Shown here in pieces: positions 23,207-28,943 of a stretch of 28,943 nucleotides of DNA; within the stretch, counting starts at the first letter, position 1, and each line of letters begins with the position of its first letter. The notes under the pieces are model-generated. The model did not search any database and was not told where the DNA came from. It saw only the letters and a program-made list of their open reading frames with translations. This stretch comes from Firmicutes bacterium UBA3936 (GTDB lineage Bacteria > Bacillota > Dethiobacteria > Dethiobacterales > Dethiobacteraceae), in the NCBI GenBank assembly GCA_002385745.1, contig DGEC01000013.1, positions 1-28,943 on the forward strand. The letters are read 5' to 3'. Made by a program: the position numbers and the translations under genes.

Positions 23207-23860
23207 ATGAATGATGCCCTGCAGAAATACCTGCCCCTGGTTGCCAGTCTTGCCAGGCGCTACCGGGGAGGGTATGCGGAAGAGGATGATCTTTTTCAGG
23301 TTGGCTGCATCGGGCTCCTAAAAGCGCTGAAAAAATTTGACCGGACCAGAAATACCGCTTTTACGACATATGCCGTACCGGTAATAACCGGCGAAATCAA
23401 AATGTACCTGCGGGGAGAGGGCAGCATAAAATACAGCCGGGCGCTTAAGCAACAGGCCGGCCGGATCAGAAAATTGCACAGTGAGCTGGAACAGCGCCTG
23501 GGAAGACAGCCGACAATCACCGAACTGGCAAAGGCGGCGGGAACAGAGCGGGAAGAGATTTTGCCTGCCTTGGAGGTGACTTTTCCCCCGGTTTCCTTGG
23601 AGGGTGCTGCAGGTGAAAGGAAGGAGACTGCAGTGCCTGCCGAAACCGATGCTGTAATTGACAGGGTGGCTGTGCAGGAAGCTTTGTCTGCTCTCCCGGA
23701 CAGGGAAAAGAAAATTATGTTTTACAGGTATTTCAGGCAGAAAACACAGCAGGAAGTTGCCGACCTCCTTGGTTTGTCGCAGATGCAGATTTCCAGGCTT
23801 GAACGGAAAGTGCTGCAAAAATTAAGAAAACAGTTCTCCGATCCCCCGGGCGGGGATTGA
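23207..23860 (+). CDS. sigF: RNA polymerase sporulation sigma factor F
   Basis: 217 residues, somewhat shorter than the Bacillus factor (about 255), mainly at the N terminus. Region 2 (LVASLARRY, DLFQVGCIGLLKALKKFD, TTYAVPVITGEIKMYLRG) binds core polymerase and the -10 box; region 3 (ITELAKAAGTEREEIL) and region 4 (ALSALPDREKKIMFYRYFRQKTQQEVADLLGLSQMQISRLERK in sections) follow. It drives early forespore genes after septation. The ATG 23207 has no strong ribosome site (GGAGG at 23189-23193 is some 13 bases away), so coupling to spoIIAB is likely. Confidence 0.96.
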   Translation: MNDALQKYLPLVASLARRYRGGYAEEDDLFQVGCIGLLKALKKFDRTRNTAFTTYAVPVITGEIKMYLRGEGSIKYSRALKQQAGRIRKLHSELEQRLGRQPTITELAKAAGTEREEILPALEVTFPPVSLEGAAGERKETAVPAETDAVIDRVAVQEALSALPDREKKIMFYRYFRQKTQQEVADLLGLSQMQISRLERKVLQKLRKQFSDPPGGD

Positions 23861-23898
23861 GCGCCTGCAGGCAGCAGGCTTGGAAGTGACAGCTATAG

Positions 23899-23925
23899 TA
23901 CACACACGGTGTGTATTTTTTTTTT
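23899..23925 (+). terminator. intrinsic terminator after sigF
   Basis: TACACAC (23899-23905) pairs with GTGTGTA (23909-23915) around an ACG loop, followed by ten T residues (23916-23925). It ends the spoIIA operon before the dodecin gene. Confidence 0.85.
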
Positions 23926-23958
23926 GCCGGGGAAAACTAAAAGGGAGGAGGTGATAAT

Positions 23959-24165
23959 GTGACAGTAGTAAAAGTGGTGGAACTGGTTGGCGAGTCAAAA
24001 AGCGGCTGGGAAGATGCTGTAAAAAATGCGGTGGCGGATGCCGCCAAGACGATTGACAACATTACCGGTGTGGAAATTAACAATTTAACAGCGAATGTCG
24101 CCAACGGCAGTATAGTGGAATATAAAGCCAACGTAAAAATTGCCTTCGGAGTAAAGGGAAGATAG
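23959..24165 (+). CDS. dodecin family flavin-binding protein
   Basis: 68 residues, typical for dodecins, which form hollow dodecamers that bind riboflavin, FMN or CoA-type ligands and are thought to buffer flavins. Signs are the N-terminal VVKVVELVGESKSGWEDAV with the flavin-stacking tryptophan, the single helix DAVKNAVADAAKTIDNI, and two beta strands ending in YKANVKIAFGVK. The start is GTG 23959 with AGGAGGTGA (23946-23954) ahead; the ATG two bases earlier is followed at once by a stop. It lies where spoVA genes often follow sigF, and 45 bases before a germination gene, so spore expression is possible but not shown. Confidence 0.9.
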   Translation: MTVVKVVELVGESKSGWEDAVKNAVADAAKTIDNITGVEINNLTANVANGSIVEYKANVKIAFGVKGR

Positions 24166-24210
24166 ACAGTCCGCCGGCCTGGGGTTTATTGCGGCAAGGG
24201 AGGTGCGCCG

Positions 24211-25695
24211 ATGTCCGGAAGGCTGCCGGGACCGCCGGAGCATATCAGTTCCCGTCTTGGTGACAATCTCAAATATTTGGAAGAAAAACTGGCGATAGGC
24301 AAAAGCATTGATGTTCTGAAAAAAGATATGAATATTGGGGGAAAAAAAGGTGCGCTGATTTTTGTTGACGGGCTGACAAACGGGGATGTGGCCGCCATAA
24401 TACTGCAGACTATGGCAGAATTTAAACGCAGTGATCTGTTGCCAGCATCTCTCCCTAAGTTGATGACGCAGAAGATTCCCTATATAGAAATAGAAACAAG
24501 CAATTCCCTGCCGTATGTCATTGACGAGATCCTGTCAGGACAGATGGCTTTTCTTTTGGACAATGAAAAGGAAGCCATTTTAATCGATACCAGAACATAT
24601 CCGGTCCGCAGCCCCGAGGAGCCCGATACGGAAAGAATTACCCGCGGATCCCGGGATGGTTTTGTGGAAACGATGATTTTCAATATCGCACTGGTCAGGC
24701 GCCGTATCCGGGATCCCGGACTGCGGGTGGAAGGTTTTCGCTTGGGGCGCCGTTCCAAGACAGACGTGGCAATTATGTATATCAGGGATATCGCAAGCGA
24801 TAAACTTGTTGACGAAGTAAGGGACCGGCTGCAGGGGGTTGACATTGACGGGCTGCCCATGGCGGAAAAATCGGTGGAAGAATTCATCACTGAGAGCAAC
24901 TGGAACATTTTCCCCCTTGTCCGTTATACGGAAAGGCCCGATGTGGCGGCGGTGCACCTGTATGAAGGCCATGTCCTGGTGCTGGTTGATACGTCCCCTG
25001 CGGTGATGATATTGCCGGCTACTTTTTTCCATCATTTGCAGCATGCCGAAGAATACAGGCAAAATGTTTTTACCGGCATTTATATTCGCTGGGTCCGTTT
25101 TCTGGCCGTTTTTATTTCCGTGTTCCTGGCGCCGCTGTATCTTTTGGTTTCGCAGCAGCCGGAACTGCTCCCGGAAGCGCTGAGTTTTATAGGCCCCAAA
25201 AAAGTAGGTGCCGTTCCCTTGTTTGTTCAGTTTATTATTGTCCACTTCGGCATTGATTTAATTCGGATAGCCGGTATTCACACCTCTGCTCCCCTGGCAA
25301 CGTCCCTGGGGTTGATAGCCGCTATTTTAATAGGTCAGATTGCCATAGACGTGGGTATTTTTACCCCTGAAGTACTTCTCTACGGCGGGATGGTAGCCGT
25401 AGGTATGTTTGCCACCCCCAGCTGGGAGTTAAGCCAGGCCAACAGAATAGTTCATTTATTCTTGCTTTTGCTTACAGGCCTGTTTAAGCTGCCCGGTTTT
25501 ATCATTAGCATCGCTGTAGTAATACTGCGTTTGGTTACCGGCAAATCATTCGGCGTACCTTACCTTTGGCCCCTTCTCCCCTTCAACGGCAGGGGATTTG
25601 TCAATGTACTGCTGCGCCGGCCATTGCCGCACCGGGGGCGGCGGCCTGAAATACTAAAGACGAAAGACAGTGACCGGACAGAAGAAGGAGGTTAA
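24211..25695 (+). CDS. spoVAF: SpoVAF-like spore germination protein (GerA family)
   Basis: 494 residues, nearly the same as Bacillus SpoVAF. The N-terminal cytoplasmic domain (about 1-285) starts GDNLKYLEEKLAIGKSIDVLKKDMNIGGKKGALIFVDGL in sections, typical of SpoVAF rather than GerAA receptors. The C-terminal part has about four or five membrane helices (WVRFLAVFISVFLAPLYLL; VPLFVQFIIVHFGIDLI; LGLIAAILIGQIAIDVG; GGMVAVGMFATP; VHLFLLLLTGLF and following). SpoVAF modulates germination, with SpoVAEa, in the inner spore membrane. Other spoVA genes are not next to it here. GGGAGGTGCG precedes ATG 24211; its stop overlaps the ATG-ATG of the next gene. Confidence 0.9.
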   Translation: MSGRLPGPPEHISSRLGDNLKYLEEKLAIGKSIDVLKKDMNIGGKKGALIFVDGLTNGDVAAIILQTMAEFKRSDLLPASLPKLMTQKIPYIEIETSNSLPYVIDEILSGQMAFLLDNEKEAILIDTRTYPVRSPEEPDTERITRGSRDGFVETMIFNIALVRRRIRDPGLRVEGFRLGRRSKTDVAIMYIRDIASDKLVDEVRDRLQGVDIDGLPMAEKSVEEFITESNWNIFPLVRYTERPDVAAVHLYEGHVLVLVDTSPAVMILPATFFHHLQHAEEYRQNVFTGIYIRWVRFLAVFISVFLAPLYLLVSQQPELLPEALSFIGPKKVGAVPLFVQFIIVHFGIDLIRIAGIHTSAPLATSLGLIAAILIGQIAIDVGIFTPEVLLYGGMVAVGMFATPSWELSQANRIVHLFLLLLTGLFKLPGFIISIAVVILRLVTGKSFGVPYLWPLLPFNGRGFVNVLLRRPLPHRGRRPEILKTKDSDRTEEGG

Positions 25696-25697
25696 TG

Positions 25698-26669
25698 ATG
25701 GGTATCAGAGTGGGCATCCCCCGGGCTCTGCTTTATTATCGCTATTATCCGGCATGGAAAACTTTTTTTAATGCCTTGCAAGCTGAAGTAGTCTTATCTC
25801 CGGAAACAAACAAAGAGATTCTTGATGCAGGCGTGCGTCTGGCTGTGGAAGAAGCATGCCTGCCTGTAAAAATATATCTGGGGCATCTTGCCTGTCTCAG
25901 GGACAGGGGGGCCGATCTGATTTTTGTTCCCCGGGTTGTGGCGGTGGAAGAAAAAAAATATTTTTGCCCCAAAATCCTGGGATTGCCGGAAATCGCCCGC
26001 TGCTCCGTTCCCGGACTGCCAGAATTGCTGACCGTTGAAGTAAACATGCGGAAAAAAGCGCGGAAAGTCATTTCCTGCCTGAAAAAAGCCGCGGCAGTGT
26101 TTGATTGCCGCCCAGGGACGGCGGAAAAAGCCATCAGGGCGGCAAGCAAAGCACAAAAAAGATACGGTCTTGCCATGAGCCGCGGCGGCCTTACACCGGC
26201 TGACTATCTAAACGGTGTGCAGAGTGCGGCAAATAATCACCGCAGGCTGAAGGTCGGAGTACTGGGACATGCCTACAATATTTACGATCTTTTTCTTAGC
26301 ATGAATATTATCGGCAAACTAAAGGATCTGGGTGCGGAAGTAATTACAACGGAGATGCTTTCTTTTGAAGCTGTGAGAGCAGGACAGGAGTGCTTCTCCA
26401 AAGAGAGTTTCTGGACTTTTGGACACGAACTTTTGGGTGCAGCCGGTTATTTTCACAAAAAGGGGATCATAGAAGGACTTGTGTTGGTTGCGTCTTTTGG
26501 CTGCGGGCCCGATTCGCTTATCTGCGAGCTTGTGGAAAGGTACTACAGGCGCAGGCAAGAGATACCTGTTTTACTGATAACCCTTGATGAACATACAGGT
26601 GAGGCGGGAGTTGTAACCCGGCTGGAAGCTTTTGTGGATATGCTGCAGTGGAGGAGGCAGACACTGTGA
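25698..26669 (+). CDS. CoA-dehydratase activator-related protein (DUF2229 type), first of pair
   Basis: 323 residues from ATG 25698 (AAGGAGG six bases ahead; ATG 25695 is only three away). The N terminus VGIPRALLYYRYYPAWKTFF, then VVLSPETNKEI, EEACLPVKIYLGHLACL and FVPRVV match the DUF2229 part of 2-hydroxyacyl-CoA dehydratase activator proteins. The ASKHA ATPase domain that usually precedes this part is absent, so this is a free-standing module. Cysteines C54 and C65 region, and C in KKYFCPK, could hold an iron-sulfur cluster. A C-terminal LDEHTGEAGVVTRLEAFVD block is shared with the next protein. Function is unknown: a dehydratase subunit-like electron carrier is one idea. Confidence 0.85.
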   Translation: MGIRVGIPRALLYYRYYPAWKTFFNALQAEVVLSPETNKEILDAGVRLAVEEACLPVKIYLGHLACLRDRGADLIFVPRVVAVEEKKYFCPKILGLPEIARCSVPGLPELLTVEVNMRKKARKVISCLKKAAAVFDCRPGTAEKAIRAASKAQKRYGLAMSRGGLTPADYLNGVQSAANNHRRLKVGVLGHAYNIYDLFLSMNIIGKLKDLGAEVITTEMLSFEAVRAGQECFSKESFWTFGHELLGAAGYFHKKGIIEGLVLVASFGCGPDSLICELVERYYRRRQEIPVLLITLDEHTGEAGVVTRLEAFVDMLQWRRQTL

Positions 26670-27811
26670 AAATTACTTACCCGCACATGGGCCTGTTGAC
26701 TATAGCTTTGGCCGGCTTTTTCCAAGATATCGGCCTGGAAGTCGTTCCTCCCCCTCCCATAACGAAAAAAACTGTAAACTTGGGAGCTTTGCACTCGCCG
26801 GAGTTTGCCTGCCTGCCCTTGAAAATCAATGTAGGCAATTTTATAGAGGCACTGGAGACGGGTGCGGACACAATCATAATGGCCGGCGGCACCGGGCCGT
26901 GCCGTTTCGGCTGTTACGCCCAGGTACAGCGGGAGATTTTGCGTGATTTGGGTTGCCGTTTTGAAATGATAATATTGGAGCCGCCCCAAGGCAACTGGCA
27001 GGGCCTTTTCCGGCAGTTAAAAAGGCTGCGCGGCAACTGCAGCCCTAAAATGCTTGCCCTTGCAGGTCTTAACCTTTGGAGGAAATTGAAAGCCATGGAA
27101 AGGCTGCATAAAAAATCACTAAAGGTAAGGGCCCGGGAAATCAATAAGGGTGATACTACAAAAGCCTATAATAAGGGGCTGGGAATGCTGGCAGAAATTA
27201 AAGACCCGCAAGCAATTCCCCAGGTACTGCGGGATGGACTTGGGCTTTTGGAGGAAGTTCCAAAGGACAGTAATAGTCAGCCGCTGCGCATCGGCCTGGT
27301 AGGAGAGATTTATACGCTGCTCGAGCCCTTTGCCAATTTAAGAATAGAAGAACTGCTGGGGGACAGGGGGGTGGAGGTGGAGTGTTCCGCCTATATTTCC
27401 GATTGGATAATTGAGCATCTGGTTTTAAATACTCTGCGGCTTCCTGCCGGACTGGCCGTAAAGAAAGCGGCAGCGCCTTATCTTAACTGTTTTGTCGGCG
27501 GACACGGGCGGGAAACCGTAGGTGACACCGTCCGTTATGCCCGCCGTGGTTTTGACGGCGTTATCCATGTTCTGCCTTTTACCTGCACCCCTGAAATTGT
27601 AGCTCAAAGCATTCTGCCCGTTGTAAGCCGCAGGGAAGGGATACCCTTTCTCTCTGTTTCCCTGGATGAACAGTCAGGAGAAGCCGGGCTTATAACACGT
27701 CTGGAGGCCTTTCTTGACCTGCTTGCAGAAAAGAGTAAGAAAAATTTCCAGTTAAGCCGGAAAAAAAGTTTGTTTGGTAAAATTGGTTCAAATGCAGGAA
27801 AATGGCGATGA
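26666..27811 (+). CDS. CoA-dehydratase activator-related protein, second of pair
   Basis: 381 residues from GTG 26666, overlapping the stop of the gene before (GTGA) and preceded by GGAGGAGG. It begins MKITYPHMGLLTIALAGFF and has SPEFACLPLKINVGNFIEAL and GGTGPCRFGCYAQVQ, a C-x3-C pair that, with the cysteine in FACLPLK, suggests a [4Fe-4S] site as in 2-hydroxyacyl-CoA dehydratase/BCR-type proteins. The C-terminal SLDEQSGEAGLITRLEAFLDLL matches the end of its partner, so the two probably arose from a common ancestor and form one complex. No ATPase subunit is visible nearby. Substrate and role are unknown; the operon link to a SpoVAF-like gene is notable. Confidence 0.85.
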   Translation: MKITYPHMGLLTIALAGFFQDIGLEVVPPPPITKKTVNLGALHSPEFACLPLKINVGNFIEALETGADTIIMAGGTGPCRFGCYAQVQREILRDLGCRFEMIILEPPQGNWQGLFRQLKRLRGNCSPKMLALAGLNLWRKLKAMERLHKKSLKVRAREINKGDTTKAYNKGLGMLAEIKDPQAIPQVLRDGLGLLEEVPKDSNSQPLRIGLVGEIYTLLEPFANLRIEELLGDRGVEVECSAYISDWIIEHLVLNTLRLPAGLAVKKAAAPYLNCFVGGHGRETVGDTVRYARRGFDGVIHVLPFTCTPEIVAQSILPVVSRREGIPFLSVSLDEQSGEAGLITRLEAFLDLLAEKSKKNFQLSRKKSLFGKIGSNAGKWR

Positions 27812-27854
27812 ATGATGAAAATAAACAATAATTAGTTTTACGGAGGGCTGCGGG

Positions 27855-28691
27855 GTGGAAAATCAAGAAAGGACAGTGCTGAACAGTGTTTTGGAGGTAG
27901 CGCCTTTTTTAAATGAGCTTTATACGGATGACATTGGCGTAATGGTTACAGACAGGGGAAAAATCCTGGCCTGTTACCCGGGAAAAACAATTGGCAGGTA
28001 TGAAAAACCCGGTACGAAGCTGGTCCCCGGTTCTATTGCTGAGGAGGTAATTGCTGCCGGAAGAAAAGTTGTCCGGCATGTAGGACCGGAAGTATTCGGC
28101 TTCCCCTATATCGGCATCGGAGTACCCATTTACAGCGAAGACAAAGAACTGCTGGGAGCCATAACCATAATATACAGCAAGGAGCGGCAGGACAAGCTGC
28201 TGTCTGTAGTTAATGAATTAACGGCGGCTGCCGCGCAGATGAGTACAACAACGGAGGAATTGGCAGCGCAGTCGGACAACCTTTCCGTCATTGGAAGGAA
28301 CCTAGGTAGTCTGGGAGAAAAAATGGAAGCCAGTGTCAAAGAAACAACCGGGCTTTTGGACACAATCAGGGATATAACAACACAAACCAAGCTTTTGGGC
28401 TTTAATGCTTCAATTGAAGCCGCAAGGGCGGGAGAAAAAGGGAAAGGTTTTAATGTAGTTGCCGGCGAGGTTAAACGCCTGGCAGAAGGCAATGCGGCTT
28501 TCCTTGGAGAAATTGAAGGGATTCTAAAGGGACTGAATGATGCGAGAGAAAAACTGGGCAGTGAAATTAATGTTATCGGCAGCATTTCCGCGAGCCAAAC
28601 CCAGTCGGCAAGGCAATTGCGGAATGCGGCAAAGGAATTATATGTCATGGCCCAGAAACTGCTGGAGTATGCGGAAGAATTATTGGAATAA
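27855..28691 (+). CDS. short soluble methyl-accepting chemotaxis-type sensor
   Basis: 278 residues from GTG 27855 (GGAGGG ahead). No membrane helix. The first part (about 1-110) is a GAF/PAS/Cache-like sensor fold (IGVMVTDRGKILACYPG, GVPIYSEDKELLGAITIIYS). The second part is a short coiled coil with the receptor tip (QTKLLGFNASIEAARAGEKG and KGFNVVAGEVKRLAE), clearly that of methyl-accepting proteins but with only short flanking helices, so methylation sites are likely few or lost. Such proteins pair with CheA/CheW or act in other sensing; none of those genes lies here. Confidence 0.88.
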   Translation: MENQERTVLNSVLEVAPFLNELYTDDIGVMVTDRGKILACYPGKTIGRYEKPGTKLVPGSIAEEVIAAGRKVVRHVGPEVFGFPYIGIGVPIYSEDKELLGAITIIYSKERQDKLLSVVNELTAAAAQMSTTTEELAAQSDNLSVIGRNLGSLGEKMEASVKETTGLLDTIRDITTQTKLLGFNASIEAARAGEKGKGFNVVAGEVKRLAEGNAAFLGEIEGILKGLNDAREKLGSEINVIGSISASQTQSARQLRNAAKELYVMAQKLLEYAEELLE

Positions 28692-28716
28692 AAGCGCAAA
28701 TAATGTTAAAGCAAGC

Positions 28717-28746
28717 AAAGGGCTGCGCTTATGCTGCAGTCCTTTT
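28717..28746 (+). terminator. terminator after the chemotaxis-type gene
   Basis: AAGGGCTGC (28718-28726) pairs with GCAGTCCTT (28736-28744) with one G-U pair, a nine-base loop and a run of four T residues, with a second T run (TTTTT) shortly after. Confidence 0.6.
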
Positions 28747-28801
28747 ACGCTTTTTAGATGAGCGGGCGGTTGCCGGGCGGCCTGGTTTCAGGAAGCATGC
28801 T

Positions 28802-28826
28802 GCCCGCCGTATTATATAGGGCGGGT
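28802..28826 (+). other. GC-rich hairpin in the 3' intergenic end
   Basis: GCCCGCC (28802-28808) can pair with GGCGGGT (28820-28826, one G-U) around an 11-base AT-rich loop. There is no T tract, so I do not call it a terminator. The stretch 28747-28943 holds this hairpin, a weak promoter-like TTGCAG/TAAAAT pair (28840-28866, spacer of only 15) and a second fold at 28908-28940; no gene is identifiable before the window ends. Confidence 0.35.
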
Positions 28827-28943
28827 GCTTGTTGTTATGTTGCAGTTCGCCTGGTTAGTGTAAAATTACTTTAGGTTTTTGGAAGGATAATCTTTTAATA
28901 AAGCGAAGAGGAACCTACGAGAAAATGGGTGTTAGGCCTCATA

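Noticed and set aside
1..28943. CRISPR arrays, insertion sequences, tRNA or rRNA genes
   Set aside because: I looked for regular direct repeats, transposase motifs and tRNA-like folds and found none I could support.

Overview
The window reads as a chromosomal stretch of an endospore-forming, strictly Gram-positive-type anaerobe of the Clostridia. A Peptococcaceae or Desulfotomaculum/Pelotomaculum-like lineage is my best guess. The reasons are: spore genes spread over the whole window (spoIVB, spo0A, spoIIM, dacF, spoIIAA-spoIIAB-sigF, a spoVAF-type germination gene); Firmicutes gene order (dxs-tlyA-nadK-recN-spoIVB-spo0A, then nudF-spoIIM-DUF4227-xerD-deoB-pdp-dacF-spoIIA); strong purine-rich ribosome binding sites; frequent GTG and TTG starts; and many CoA-dehydratase/CoA-transferase style genes typical of anaerobes. 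Base composition looks roughly balanced. All genes I accept lie on the + strand.

Region 1 (1-7049) is the isoprenoid/repair block. It opens with about 600 bases that encode no protein. I identify these as the large structured OLE RNA (ornate, large, extremophilic), from its length, its place just upstream of a small four-helix membrane protein (OapA, with a D-x3-D motif at residues 104/108) and dxs, and a visible long-range helix closing its two ends. A sigma-A-like promoter sits directly before the RNA and a terminator-like hairpin lies between it and oapA. Then come dxs, tlyA, an anchored protein of unknown function, nadK and recN. The usual argR/ahrC is not present between nadK and recN.

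Region 2 (7050-11086) holds spoIVB, a type III CoA-transferase gene not usually found here, and spo0A. spoIVB has an unusual leader that can fold over its start codon and a terminator inside its last codons. spo0A has a near-ideal sigma-H promoter overlapping a 0A box.

Region 3 (11087-15747) is a tightly coupled cluster: SteA-like and SteB/MctB-like division proteins, a family 2 glycosyltransferase, an MraY/WecA-like prenyl-phosphate sugar transferase homologue and a DUF3866 protein. It looks like an envelope or septum module.

Region 4 (15748-22102) carries nudF, spoIIM, a DUF4227 membrane peptide, xerD, deoB, pdp and dacF: nucleotide salvage, chromosome dimer resolution and spore cortex/engulfment. 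fur and a purine nucleoside phosphorylase gene, common at this place in Bacillus, are absent.

Region 5 (22103-28943) starts with a perfect 19-bp hairpin and a sigma-H promoter for spoIIAA-spoIIAB-sigF. It continues with a dodecin, a SpoVAF-like germination protein, two overlapping proteins related to 2-hydroxyacyl-CoA dehydratase activators and a short soluble chemoreceptor-like protein. The spoVAC/AD/AE genes often found after sigF are missing. The last about 200 bases are structured but unassigned.
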